DNA of 29,777 bases from CAZSLO01 sp964608025 (GCA_964608025.1 CAZSLO010000010.1:1-29777), one strand, 5' to 3'; shown: positions 15,916 through 24,376, numbered from the stretch's first letter. The notes: generated from the sequence alone by a model not told the origin. Program-made: numbers and translations.

Positions 15916-15957
15916 GGTTCTAACAAACTCTGCATATTAAATGCCCCACTGCGATGT

Positions 15958-15985
15958 CATAGAATATTGTTGCAATGGTTCTATG
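15958..15985 (-). repeat. Nested inverted repeat upstream of the peroxiredoxin gene
   Basis: CATAGAA (15958-15964) pairs with TTCTATG (15979-15985), and inside it ATTG (15966-15969) pairs with CAAT (15973-15976). The combined hairpin has 11 pairs with one small internal loop. It lies in the 143-base gap before the peroxiredoxin start, with no T-run, so it could be an operator or leader hairpin. Confidence 0.35.
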
Positions 15986-16058
15986 CATGATATCCGGAAA
16001 TTCGTCACAATCTTATACATTTATTCAATTAAAACCAGTTTGAATATATCCTATATGT

Positions 16059-16892
16059 TTACGTTTTCCGTTTGATTTGTTTCAAGGTTTCTTCGTATCG
16101 CCTTGTCATTTCTGGACCTTGTAGCGCAAGGTATTCCCTTTCAAGTTCCCTAGCCACCAAGGAAGATGGTTTTGCAGGAACATCTATTGTGGTAGTCGTA
16201 GATTGGTCATTTCCCCACGCGTAAGACTTGATTTCTCCCTTGCTAATAATGAGATTCATACCAACGTTGGCCTCAACTATTGGAACTCCATTCTCACGAG
16301 CTCTGGCTAGTACCGTCAAATTCTGGTCACGAGACTTCGAGCCATATGAAGGAATCAGTATGAACTGTGCCCCGTCAAGCACAAGGGTACGAACAATCAT
16401 TGGATTCCATCTGTCGTTACATATAACGAACCCAGCCCGCCCATACGGCGTATCGAAGGCACGTAATTTATCTCCAACCCTATTAAAGTTACAAGATAGG
16501 TCGGTGCCTTCAGCTAGCTGAACTTTATGGTATTTTCCTAAAATATCTCCCTTAGAATCTATGAATATCGCAGCGTTGAAAACATCCTTGTCCACTCGTT
16601 CAGCGAAACCAAAACAGAGGCATGTATCTAATTCAGCAGCTAGTCTTCGAAATCTCAGAATGTAAGGTCCATCGATTGGCTCGGCAATCTCAAGTAATTC
16701 TTCGACTGTTCGACGTCCCTCCAACACATCCATTACTACATAACCTTCAAGTACTCCCTCAGTAGTAAGAATAATGTCCGGATTTTCTTCAGAAGCACGT
16801 CTGAAAAAACTCTCCATCTTGTCAGCGTTATAATCTTTATCCCATTTTCGAGGTTTGATTGAAATGGCCGTGGTTATTACAGGATCGAACAT
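16059..16892 (-). CDS. Nitrilase-superfamily carbon-nitrogen hydrolase
   Basis: This 277-residue cytoplasmic enzyme hydrolyses a C-N bond in an amide, carbamoyl compound or nitrile. The catalytic triad is visible: E45 (LTTEGVLEG), K123 (KYHKVQL) and C158 (VICNDRWNP). An additional glutamate, E128, follows the lysine as in many amidase branches. Length is in the usual 260-320 range. The nitrilase subfamily cannot be chosen from sequence alone; the CNDRW block is typical of amidase-type branches and the substrate is unknown. The start follows the S2P stop by 11 bases, so it belongs to the Er-VIT1 operon. Confidence 0.87.
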   Translation of the reverse strand: MFDPVITTAISIKPRKWDKDYNADKMESFFRRASEENPDIILTTEGVLEGYVVMDVLEGRRTVEELLEIAEPIDGPYILRFRRLAAELDTCLCFGFAERVDKDVFNAAIFIDSKGDILGKYHKVQLAEGTDLSCNFNRVGDKLRAFDTPYGRAGFVICNDRWNPMIVRTLVLDGAQFILIPSYGSKSRDQNLTVLARARENGVPIVEANVGMNLIISKGEIKSYAWGNDQSTTTTIDVPAKPSSLVARELEREYLALQGPEMTRRYEETLKQIKRKT

Positions 16893-16903
16893 TTATGCTC
16901 CTT

Positions 16904-18028
16904 CTAACCTTTTCTAATGCCTAGTTCATTGACAGATGTCATGTATTCTTTGACGTGAGTCTTACTCAAAATGCCTACCAGTTTTCCTTCTTCTATGACA
17001 AGGAGTTGGTGAATTTCGTTATCGGTCAATAAAGTCAGTGCTTCTGATAAATCTTGTTCCGGACCCACAGTTATTAAAGGCATAGTAGTCATCTCAGATC
17101 GTACAATCCGGCTGGGCCAGAGATCTTGAGAGAGTCGTTTGACGTCAGCAAGAGACAGGATCCCAACAACCATCTCTCCATCACAGACTGGCAAAGCACG
17201 AATACCAAATTGTAAAAGCTGGTCAAAAACTGCCTCTTGTATAGTTGCAGCAGGATCAATTGTGGGAGGGTCTGCATCCATAACATCTTTGACTTTTACC
17301 CCAACTATACTGGCGTCAAAAGAAGCCTCAGATCGGTTGCGCCCAGCTGCCCCTTGTAGAAACCAACCCAAAAACACCAACCAAATCCCACCTATAAAAT
17401 TGCCTCCAATGGCCTGTATTGCTCCAAGTACTACCATACCAATCCCTACTATTTGTCCTCCAACAGTAGATATGCGGGTAGCTTTTTGGTGATTACCGGT
17501 AAAGGCCCATATCGCCGATCTGAGTACTCTACCACCATCTAGAGGGAATGCCGGGATCAGATTGAATGCACCAAGAAGAGCATTCATAATCGACATATAG
17601 AAAACAATAGCGTTAACCTGCGAGTCTCCTTCTCCCAAAAGCAGATTGAGTAACCAAAAAAAGGCCGCCAACAAGAAACTAGTCCCCGGTCCAACAATTG
17701 ATATAACAAATTCGTCAGATGCCTTTTGAGCATCTGTTTTTAAATTACTAACACCTCCTAGAATAAAGAGAGTGATTCCAGATACCGGCAATCCCCGAGC
17801 CTTGGCAACTATAGAATGAGCCAATTCATGAACGAGAACTGATGCGAATAGCAGTATTACCGCAATGATCCCGGTTACCCAGTAGGCGATATTAGTCCAT
17901 CCAGGATATCGGTCAGGTAGGAAACCTGTAGCCAAGCTCCATGAAACCAGCACGAATACCAAGAACCAGGAGTAGTGTATATCTACTTCAACGCCAGCGA
18001 TTTTGCCTAGGCGAATTTGTACCTTCAT
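16904..18028 (-). CDS. Site-2-type intramembrane metalloprotease with CBS pair
   Basis: This 374-residue inner-membrane zinc protease belongs to the M50 family, SpoIVFB-like branch. The zinc site is VHELAHSIV with H67, E68 and H71; the third ligand is D164 in AFPLDGGRVL. There are about six hydrophobic segments up to residue 225. Two CBS repeats occupy about 240-295 and 310-365 and probably sense adenine nucleotides at the cytoplasmic side. This domain order (six-helix protease then CBS pair) is a known arrangement. It is 13 bases after the Er-VIT1 stop. Target proteins are unknown; a membrane-bound anti-sigma factor or the iron transporter itself are possible guesses. Confidence 0.92.
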   Translation of the reverse strand: MKVQIRLGKIAGVEVDIHYSWFLVFVLVSWSLATGFLPDRYPGWTNIAYWVTGIIAVILLFASVLVHELAHSIVAKARGLPVSGITLFILGGVSNLKTDAQKASDEFVISIVGPGTSFLLAAFFWLLNLLLGEGDSQVNAIVFYMSIMNALLGAFNLIPAFPLDGGRVLRSAIWAFTGNHQKATRISTVGGQIVGIGMVVLGAIQAIGGNFIGGIWLVFLGWFLQGAAGRNRSEASFDASIVGVKVKDVMDADPPTIDPAATIQEAVFDQLLQFGIRALPVCDGEMVVGILSLADVKRLSQDLWPSRIVRSEMTTMPLITVGPEQDLSEALTLLTDNEIHQLLVIEEGKLVGILSKTHVKEYMTSVNELGIRKG

Positions 18029-18041
18029 GTCAAATTGTTAA

Positions 18042-19130
18042 TTAAATAGTGACTATAGAACCAACCAGATTACCAACTGTGTATGTAACAGCTGCCGCCG
18101 CACTACCCGCAACCAACATTCGTAATGAACCTCGCAACGGACTCCTTCCAGATAGGGATGATAGCAAACCACCAATTATTACTAGTGCGCTCGCACTGAA
18201 AATTGCACTTAACATGAAGGACATCTCGCCCAAATTAGACAGGTATGGAAGAATCGGGACAATCGCTCCAACGACAAACGCTGTAAACGAACTCGCTGCC
18301 GCACCCCATGGAGACCCAAGCTCGGATGGATCTAGGCCAAGCTCTTCCCGAGCCATCGTATCAAGAGCGACTGCGGGGTCTGACATGACCCTGTCAGCAA
18401 TCGTAGTTGCCTCAGTTTCAGACAGCCCTTTCGCCCGGTATATCAAAACCAGTTCCTTTCTTTCCTCTTCGGGCCATTCTCGTAATTCAATTTCCTCTTT
18501 TATCAATTCGTTCTCAAATATATCCCGCTGAGATCTCATCGACACATACTCGCCCGCAGCCATAGAAAATGCCCCAGCGAGTAACCCCGCCACGCCTGCG
18601 AGTAGAATGATTTCAGTATTATTCGTACCGCCTGCAACACCCATAACAAGGCTGAAATTAGACAAGAGTCCATCGTTTACTCCGAGGACAGCAGCCCTTA
18701 GATTACCGCTAGCTCCTAGTACTTTAGAACCTGCATAATCCATACCTTCTGAGGCTGATAATCCACGAAGTATCCTGGAATGTTTCCGTTCTTCCGGTAC
18801 TAGATCCCTGGCCTCTGGATCAGCCATGTAGGCTTCTGTTTCTTTGGATTCCAATCTCAACATTATAGGGAGAACACGTCGTGTGCCGAACAGTCGAGCA
18901 CCTAGATGCAAGAGTCGTCCTTGTACACCTAGGGGAGCAGGACTAAGTCCTGAAGGATCTATGCCAAGCTTGCTGGCCCACCGCCTAGCATGCCGCATTT
19001 CTGCCTCTACCAATTCTTCAAATATACTGGCCCTTTCCGGGTCATTTTCAAGATTGGCCAGGGCAGAATACATTGCAGCGGCTTCTAACTCAGTTTGAAG
19101 ATATTCCTCGTATCGTTTTGAATTGTCCAT
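18042..19130 (-). CDS. Erythrin-VIT1 fusion (ferritin-like domain plus CCC1/VIT1 iron transporter)
   Basis: This 362-residue membrane protein (from ATG at 19130; a TTG at 19142 would add four residues) probably moves iron or manganese across the inner membrane. The N-terminal ferritin-like di-iron domain (about 1-125) has two ExxH motifs, EMRH at 44-47 and ERKH at 114-117, with further acidic ligands in TELEAAAM and ESKETEAYM. The C-terminal CCC1/VIT1 part starts with LRAAVLGVNDGLLSNF (145-160), followed by SMAAGEYVSMRSQRD and the acidic EEIELREWPEEERKEL metal-binding region, then two more hydrophobic blocks. This order matches the known Er-VIT1/MbfA family, which exports iron and limits peroxide stress. 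Confidence 0.92.
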   Translation of the reverse strand: MDNSKRYEEYLQTELEAAAMYSALANLENDPERASIFEELVEAEMRHARRWASKLGIDPSGLSPAPLGVQGRLLHLGARLFGTRRVLPIMLRLESKETEAYMADPEARDLVPEERKHSRILRGLSASEGMDYAGSKVLGASGNLRAAVLGVNDGLLSNFSLVMGVAGGTNNTEIILLAGVAGLLAGAFSMAAGEYVSMRSQRDIFENELIKEEIELREWPEEERKELVLIYRAKGLSETEATTIADRVMSDPAVALDTMAREELGLDPSELGSPWGAAASSFTAFVVGAIVPILPYLSNLGEMSFMLSAIFSASALVIIGGLLSSLSGRSPLRGSLRMLVAGSAAAAVTYTVGNLVGSIVTI

Positions 19131-19184
19131 TTGTCGGATCAACCCGGCCCCAGAAACAATAGATGCTTCCTAGTAATAGGAGAA

Positions 19185-19229
19185 AGACAGGCTAGATTCG
19201 GAACGTCTTTATCACCCTTTAGCCTGTCT
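19185..19229 (-). repeat. Perfect 10-bp inverted repeat at the 5' end of the Er-VIT1 leader
   Basis: AGACAGGCTA (19185-19194) is matched exactly by TAGCCTGTCT (19220-19229), with 25 bases between. On the minus strand the stem would begin within a few bases of the predicted transcription start near 19232 and is followed by TTTCTCC. It could protect the RNA end, act as an attenuator or form part of a metal-sensing leader; I do not recognise a known riboswitch. Confidence 0.55.
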
Positions 19230-19238
19230 GTCCGCTTC

Positions 19239-19266
19239 ATTATATCAAGGGCCCAACAAGTTCCAA
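19239..19266 (-). promoter_or_regulatory. Promoter of the Er-VIT1 / S2P / nitrilase operon
   Basis: On the minus strand TTGGAA (19266-19261), a 16-base spacer ending TGA, then the consensus -10 TATAAT (19244-19239). The TG one base before the -10 makes it an extended -10 promoter. Start would be near 19232, giving a leader of about 100 bases. Confidence 0.55.
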
Positions 19267-19330
19267 TATAATCTGATCCCCAGTCTTCAATAATATGAAA
19301 ACGGTAATGGTATAGCCATGCATTTACAAT

Positions 19331-20191
19331 TTAATCAAAAATACCTATACGTTGTCGCACACCCTTGAGAATATCGACATTTTCTTTATCCGGACCCTTT
19401 GATTCGCTAGTGAAGCCAGGTACCTCTAATAAAAACGGTACTTCACGGAAAGCCGGGTGTCCCATGATAATCTCGAAGCCAGATTCACCCAAACTTCCTT
19501 CCCCAATGTTTTCGTGACGATCCACCCCGGAACCCAAAGGGGTCTTTGAATCGTTTGCGTGCACTACTATAAGACGATCTAGCCCAATTTCTTTCTCGAA
19601 TTCATCCATCGCTAGATCTATTCCTGATGACTCAACCAAATTATATCCAGCGGCAATACTATGTTGCGTATCCAGGCACACGCCTACCCTATGGCTTCCA
19701 AGAGCGGCGATAATTTTCCCAATCTCGGAAAATGACGATCCAATATGAGAACCCATCCCAGCACTGTTTTCTATGATCAACATCGTGTCCGCTGGCGACC
19801 GGTCTAGGACCAGCGTTAGGGCTTCTATCGTTTGTCCAAATACGGCGTCGAATCCTGCGCCCTTGTGAGAACCACCATGGAAAACAACACCAGTCGCACC
19901 TAGTTGAAATGCGGCATCAAGATTTTGTACCAGAGAGTCAATTGACTTTCCAAGCAAATCTTTATCACCACCCACATTGACTAGGTAGCTACCGTGTATA
20001 AAGGCCGGGGAAATGCCTGTAATCTCCGACTTTTCTCGAAATGATATTATCTCATTTTCACTGGGTACTCTAAATCTCCAGGTCCTAGGAGATGATGCAA
20101 AAAACTGGACCGCCTCCGCACCTATTTCTTGTGCCTTATCGATACCTTTATCCATACCCCCAGCGACCGAAACATGTGCTCCAATTTTCAT
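19331..20191 (-). CDS. nfo: Endonuclease IV, apurinic/apyrimidinic site repair
   Basis: This 286-residue DNA-repair enzyme cuts 5' of abasic sites during base excision repair using a trinuclear zinc centre. All ligand motifs are in order: H66 (FIHGSYLVN), H105 (FHGGSHKG), E141 (IENSAG), D174 and H177 (CLDTQH), H211 (VHANDSK), D224 and H226 (GVDRHENIG), E256 (LLEVPG). The N-terminus MKIGAHVSVAGG is diagnostic. I use ATG at 20191, five bases after AGGGGG; a seven-residue extension to 20212 has no ribosome site. It is divergent from the SMP-30 gene. Confidence 0.96.
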   Translation of the reverse strand: MKIGAHVSVAGGMDKGIDKAQEIGAEAVQFFASSPRTWRFRVPSENEIISFREKSEITGISPAFIHGSYLVNVGGDKDLLGKSIDSLVQNLDAAFQLGATGVVFHGGSHKGAGFDAVFGQTIEALTLVLDRSPADTMLIIENSAGMGSHIGSSFSEIGKIIAALGSHRVGVCLDTQHSIAAGYNLVESSGIDLAMDEFEKEIGLDRLIVVHANDSKTPLGSGVDRHENIGEGSLGESGFEIIMGHPAFREVPFLLEVPGFTSESKGPDKENVDILKGVRQRIGIFD

Positions 20192-20235
20192 GTTGCCCCC
20201 TGATTCATACACTGTATCACCTATCGTTTATCAGC

Positions 20236-20263
20236 TTGACACGTATCCCCATCAAGATACAAT
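20236..20263 (+). promoter_or_regulatory. Strong promoter for the SMP-30 gene
   Basis: TTGACA at 20236-20241 matches the -35 consensus in full. After 16 bases TACAAT at 20258-20263 matches five of six -10 bases. Transcription would begin near 20270, about 54 bases before the GTG start. Confidence 0.6.
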
Positions 20264-20323
20264 CACCTTGCATCGAACTATATCTACGCTATTTACTTGA
20301 TCTGTGCTGATTTGGAGGATCCA

Positions 20324-21226
20324 GTGACATGGAATTTTGAGCTGGTTGATGGCCCTTACGGTGGTACTACAGAAGGGCCCGCTTGGAACGGCAGCAATCT
20401 GCTTTTTACATATATTCCAGGTAGCAAAATCATGGAATTCAGTCCACGTACAGGAAAATCAACGATTTTCCGTTCTGAAACCAACCACGCAAATGGGCTA
20501 ATGTTTGACCCTGACGGAATTTTATATGCATGTGAGGGTGGGGCAAGGCGGATGGTACGTTATGAGAACGACGGATCTACCACCGTCCTAGCTGACAACT
20601 TCGAAAGTGGACGGCTAAACATTCCTAACGACGTCGCCATCGATCTACAAGGTAGAATCTGGTTCACCGACCCATACTACGAAGGTGCCGGTGGCAAGTG
20701 GAGTGAAGATAGGGCCAACAAAGAACTATTGCACGATTCGGTATATAGACTCGACCAAAGCAACAACGGACAGTGGTCGATCACACGCGTTACTTTCGAT
20801 ACAACAAGGCCAAATGGCCTCTTGTTCTCACTCGACCACAACGTTCTCTATATAGCTGAAAGTGGAAGGCTAGCTGACGAACACCGACAGCTACGTGGAT
20901 ACCCAGTGAACCGCGATGGTTCTCTTGGTGAGTATACTTTGCTACACGAATTTGGTGACCATCGTGGGATAGACGGTATGGTACTTGATGTGGAAGGAAA
21001 TATAGTTGCTACTGCCGGATTCACACAAAGTGGACCTGGTCCAATGATCTACGTTTTTGCACCTGATGGTAGAATCCTAGAAACTCATCCTATGCCCGAA
21101 GACAGGCCCACAAATTGTACTTTCGGAGGAGAAGACCTAACGACTCTTTATGTCACTACAGGTGAGGGATATCTTTTCAGAGCCCAAACCGAACGCCAAG
21201 GCCGTCTTCACTACCCCAAGGTTTAA
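20324..21226 (+). CDS. SMP-30/gluconolactonase-type beta-propeller hydrolase
   Basis: This 300-residue six-bladed propeller enzyme probably opens a sugar lactone or related ester. Metal ligands of the SMP-30 family are present: E17 in TTEGPAW, N164 in RPNGL and D217 in GIDGM; N102 in IPNDVAID is the substrate-contacting asparagine. Repeats such as FDPDGILYACEGG, LQGRIWFTDP and DVEGNIVAT mark the blades. I chose GTG at 20324, five bases after GGAGG; a TTG at 20297 would place the ribosome site inside the gene. The next two genes on this strand (Gfo/Idh/MocA and PhyH) suggest a shared pathway for a sugar acid or similar compound. Confidence 0.9.
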   Translation: MTWNFELVDGPYGGTTEGPAWNGSNLLFTYIPGSKIMEFSPRTGKSTIFRSETNHANGLMFDPDGILYACEGGARRMVRYENDGSTTVLADNFESGRLNIPNDVAIDLQGRIWFTDPYYEGAGGKWSEDRANKELLHDSVYRLDQSNNGQWSITRVTFDTTRPNGLLFSLDHNVLYIAESGRLADEHRQLRGYPVNRDGSLGEYTLLHEFGDHRGIDGMVLDVEGNIVATAGFTQSGPGPMIYVFAPDGRILETHPMPEDRPTNCTFGGEDLTTLYVTTGEGYLFRAQTERQGRLHYPKV

Positions 21227-21321
21227 AAAGGTTAATTGACCTAGGATTTCTAGAGCACTGATACCTACAAATTTGATACGCATACTGTTATTTTCTAAGT
21301 AAATTACTTGAGAGGAGAACC

Positions 21322-22359
21322 ATGACAGGAGATATTAGAGTTGGATTCATAGGAGCTGGTGCGAATACTACCCTTAGGCACCTTCCCGGACTACAAGCGA
21401 TAGATGGGGTTACAACTGTTAGCGTAGCAAACAGGACCCGAGAATCAGGCCAACGAATCGCTGACGAGTGGGGGATCCAGTCCGTATACGATAGTTGGGA
21501 AGAGCTGGTCCAGGCAACCGACACTAACGCTATTTGCATTGGAACGTGGCCTTACATGCACGAGACCCTTGTCCTCGCAGCTCTTGAAAACGACAAGCAT
21601 GTTCTGTGTGAAGCCCGGATGGCCATGAACTCGGTAGAAGCCAGGGAAATGCTGGCAGCCTCGAGAGCGAAGCCTAAACTAATTACGCAGATTGTACCAG
21701 GGCCACTTCTGCTAAAAGTAGAGAATACGATTAAAAATTTGATAGCTGACTGCTATCTAGGAGACATTCTTTCTATAGAATTCGCAGTAGGGGGGGATTT
21801 CCCCGACCCGCATACCCCTCTCCATTGGCGTGAGAACCGTGACCTCAGTGGTAATAACATGATGAGATTAGGAATCTTGTACGAGGAAATTATGCGTTAC
21901 GTGGGACCCGCAAAGAGTGTGAAGGCAGTCACCAAAACACACGTGAAGTCACGTTCATATGATGACAAATCGAAGCACTACATTACGGTCCCAGACTATG
22001 TACAAATCATCAGCGAGATGGAATCGGGTCCAGTAATGCATGTACGGATGAGTTCGATGTTAGGCCTTGCTGGTTCAGACACGCTATCCATGTTCGGGAC
22101 CGACGGCACGATAAAAGTCGACATGGATAGCATGAAGCTATTTGGAGGACGCAAAGGACAATCCGAATTAACAGAAATAAAAATAGAACCTGAACTCGAA
22201 GGCCACTGGCGTGTAGAAGAGGAATTCATCAACGCCATTAGGGGCAATGAGACTGTGACTCATACGAACTTCGAAGACGGGGTCAAGTACATGGAGTTCA
22301 CTGACGCAGTACATATCAGTGCGAGCACAGGCGACACCGTATATCTTCCCTTTCAGTAA
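21322..22359 (+). CDS. Gfo/Idh/MocA family protein lacking the usual catalytic residues
   Basis: This 345-residue protein has the two-domain Gfo/Idh/MocA architecture. The nucleotide loop is GFIGAGANTTLRHLPG (8-23), and the Rossmann part runs to about residue 125. At the place of the family's EKP motif it reads CEARMAMN (96-103), so the conserved lysine is missing. The substrate-domain signature, normally GG-x3-D-x3-H, reads LSGNNMMRLGILYEEI (175-190), without the expected aspartate and histidine. The remaining fold and length are normal. It may bind NAD(P) and a sugar-like ligand without classic dehydrogenation, or use other residues. ATG follows GAGGAG. It lies between the SMP-30 and PhyH genes. 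Confidence 0.85.
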   Translation: MTGDIRVGFIGAGANTTLRHLPGLQAIDGVTTVSVANRTRESGQRIADEWGIQSVYDSWEELVQATDTNAICIGTWPYMHETLVLAALENDKHVLCEARMAMNSVEAREMLAASRAKPKLITQIVPGPLLLKVENTIKNLIADCYLGDILSIEFAVGGDFPDPHTPLHWRENRDLSGNNMMRLGILYEEIMRYVGPAKSVKAVTKTHVKSRSYDDKSKHYITVPDYVQIISEMESGPVMHVRMSSMLGLAGSDTLSMFGTDGTIKVDMDSMKLFGGRKGQSELTEIKIEPELEGHWRVEEEFINAIRGNETVTHTNFEDGVKYMEFTDAVHISASTGDTVYLPFQ

Positions 22360-22435
22360 TGCGTTAAATAAATGCTGGCAAAAAAGATACTCTTCTTTTG
22401 AAAATACCTGGTATCCGTGTTTTCAACAAAATACC

Positions 22436-22448
22436 CTGTTCCGAACAG
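22436..22448 (+). promoter_or_regulatory. Possible operator upstream of the PhyH gene
   Basis: CTGTTC-C-GAACAG is a perfect six-plus-six inverted repeat around one base, 36 bases before the PhyH start, in the gap after the Gfo/Idh/MocA gene. A second inverted repeat, TTGAAAA with TTTTCAA enclosing TACC/GGTA, lies about 20-40 bases further upstream. The first has the form of a dimeric-regulator site. Confidence 0.3.
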
Positions 22449-22484
22449 ATACGACTTTAGACTTAAAGGTAAATAGGAGAAGAT

Positions 22485-23333
22485 ATGGTACTTACGCCTC
22501 AGCAACTCGGTTTTTTCGACACGTTTGGGTACCTTAAGTTTCCAGGTCTATTTTCAAAAGAGATCCACACCATCACATCCGCATTTGAACAAGTATGGGA
22601 ACAACATGGAGGAGGACACCACGGCAAAGAGCACGATCGAAAACAGCGATCTGCCCTTGTACCATTCATAGATCGAGACGAGTACCTGTGTACCCTACTA
22701 GATGACCCTCGTATAGAAAAAACTATCGCTTCTATCCTAGGAGATGATTTTAACTTCCATGGGAGCGATGGGAATTTCTATGTCGGGGATACCCGGTGGC
22801 ATTCGGATGGATATGATAAGCATCCACAATACACCTCAATAAAAATCGCTTTCTATCTTGATCCAGTTACTCGAAATACAGGATGTCTACGAGTCATACC
22901 TGGTAGTCATAAACTTCACGATGGTTTTTCTGAAGCACTACAAAAAGTGACTTACTCCAGTGAAACCACGATCAAGGAAAGCTGGGGTATACCTGGAGAA
23001 GAAGTACCTTCAGTGGCCCTAGAGAGTACTCCGGGTGACGTAGTTATGTTCAACCATCGTATAAAGCATAGTTCATGGGGTGGCAACGATCGGCGGCGCA
23101 TGTTCACAATGAATTTTCAAGAGCGGTTCGCCAAAGAGCACATAGAAGAACTCCGGGAAGATATCGCAGCTGGTGCCAGATTTTGGAACGATGAACCTTA
23201 TGGCAAAATTATGGTGAAAACCGCGACCAAAGCTCGAATGGTCCACCTGGAACAACACCTAGCTAATTCTGATCATCTACCTAGCCTAGCGAAAAAGGCT
23301 CGACGGGAAATGTCAGAGCCAAGTCGTAGCTAA
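22485..23333 (+). CDS. Phytanoyl-CoA dioxygenase (PhyH) family protein
   Basis: This 282-residue cytoplasmic Fe(II)/2-oxoglutarate oxygenase has a double-stranded beta-helix core. The iron facial triad is H106-x-D108 (TRWHSDGYD) and the distal histidine, probably H195 in HRIKHSSWGG. The 2-oxoglutarate arginine is expected in NDRRRMF at 201-207. NTGCLRVIPGSHK (131-143) is the characteristic PhyH strand. Length matches the bacterial family, whose members hydroxylate diverse small molecules and rarely phytanoyl-CoA itself. AGGAG precedes the ATG. Its stop codon interlocks with that of the ABC lipoprotein gene on the other strand. Confidence 0.9.
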   Translation: MVLTPQQLGFFDTFGYLKFPGLFSKEIHTITSAFEQVWEQHGGGHHGKEHDRKQRSALVPFIDRDEYLCTLLDDPRIEKTIASILGDDFNFHGSDGNFYVGDTRWHSDGYDKHPQYTSIKIAFYLDPVTRNTGCLRVIPGSHKLHDGFSEALQKVTYSSETTIKESWGIPGEEVPSVALESTPGDVVMFNHRIKHSSWGGNDRRRMFTMNFQERFAKEHIEELREDIAAGARFWNDEPYGKIMVKTATKARMVHLEQHLANSDHLPSLAKKARREMSEPSRS

Positions 23334-24376
23334 GGCCACAACAGTTCCCCTTTATCATAGGATTCAGTCAAAAAACTGTTATTGAACGACGATTTATAAT
23401 CAAAGGTTTGAGGCAAGGCTTTAAACTTGATAAGCATCTCGTAAAGCTTAGACCATTGATCCTGGGTCATCCAGCCAAATCCATTTTCTTCCGTAGATAA
23501 ATTTATCGCATCTTCAAGCTCTGTCCCCAGCATAAATTCCTGATGTTCTCTTTGCTGGTTAGGTGCATATTTTAAAACGACATCTACAGCTTCATCTGGA
23601 TTTTCCCTAATATCCTCCATCGCTTTCATAGTGGCCTTGAGGAAACGCTTTACCATCTCGGGTTTTCCATCTATTACGTCCTCACTAGTTACGTAGGTCA
23701 ATCCAAGGTTGGGAACTCCATAGTCTTCCGGTTCCCATGTATTTATAGAAAAACCAAGCCGTCTAATGGTATCCGGTTCATTGGAATTAAATACTGCCAA
23801 AATATCTACTTTCCCTTCCGTTAGTACCCTAGGGTCAAAACCTACGCTAACCTCCTTGATCTGCGAACGATCCACCTTATTTGCCTCAAGAATTGCAAGG
23901 TAGTCTGGAGGAACAGAGATCTTGTATCCGAAAGTTTTCCCTTCCCAGTCTTTCGGGGTATTTATACCCGAATCTTGAAGTGATACGTAAGCCTGTTGGC
24001 TCTGTTGTCCAAACAAAGCAATCGCTACTATTGGCAAACCTGGATCAGATCGGCGTTTCAATACAGACGTAGCTGCAGCGGTAGTAAAGTCGACATCACC
24101 AGAAAGTAGCAACTTGAGATGTTCACCACTACTGGCATGTTTGATATCTACCTCTAACCCTTGATCCTCAAAATATCCCTTGTCCTCAGCAACATAAGCC
24201 GCAACAAATGGCAAGTTTGCTTGAGCCTTAAAACCCGCCATAAAAACTACCTTGTCGGGTTCATTTTTGCAGGATAGCCCAGAAGAAATAATCAATACCA
24301 GAGAAACTACTACTACTATCCTCGAAACCAGGATATTTCCCGGATAAAATACTTTAAGAAACGATGTAAGCATCAT
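23330..24376 (-). CDS. ABC transporter substrate-binding lipoprotein, NMT1/THI5-like
   Basis: This 348-residue protein is exported and lipid-anchored: the leader ends with SGLSC, acylated cysteine at 36. The NMT1/THI5 (ThiY/SsuA) fold follows, with LPFVAAYVAEDKGYFEDQGLEVDI (from about 54), then SGDVDFTTAAATSV, PKDWEGKTFGYK and the late EPEDYGVPNLGL block. The last, with the following stretch PEMVKRFLKATMKAM, is closest to ThiY-type proteins that bind thiamine pyrimidine precursors, but sulfonate- or taurine-type ligands remain possible. The start overlaps the permease gene by 23 bases and has no good ribosome site, so translation is probably coupled. Confidence 0.88.
   Translation of the reverse strand: MMLTSFLKVFYPGNILVSRIVVVVSLVLIISSGLSCKNEPDKVVFMAGFKAQANLPFVAAYVAEDKGYFEDQGLEVDIKHASSGEHLKLLLSGDVDFTTAAATSVLKRRSDPGLPIVAIALFGQQSQQAYVSLQDSGINTPKDWEGKTFGYKISVPPDYLAILEANKVDRSQIKEVSVGFDPRVLTEGKVDILAVFNSNEPDTIRRLGFSINTWEPEDYGVPNLGLTYVTSEDVIDGKPEMVKRFLKATMKAMEDIRENPDEAVDVVLKYAPNQQREHQEFMLGTELEDAINLSTEENGFGWMTQDQWSKLYEMLIKFKALPQTFDYKSSFNNSFLTESYDKGELLWP

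Noticed and set aside
17139..17492. 117-codon + strand frame
   Set aside because: Antisense to the S2P gene; proline/threonine-rich shadow of codons on the other strand.
18049..18531. 160-codon frame on the + strand
   Set aside because: It is an exact antisense shadow of the Er-VIT1 gene, whose motifs are unmistakable.
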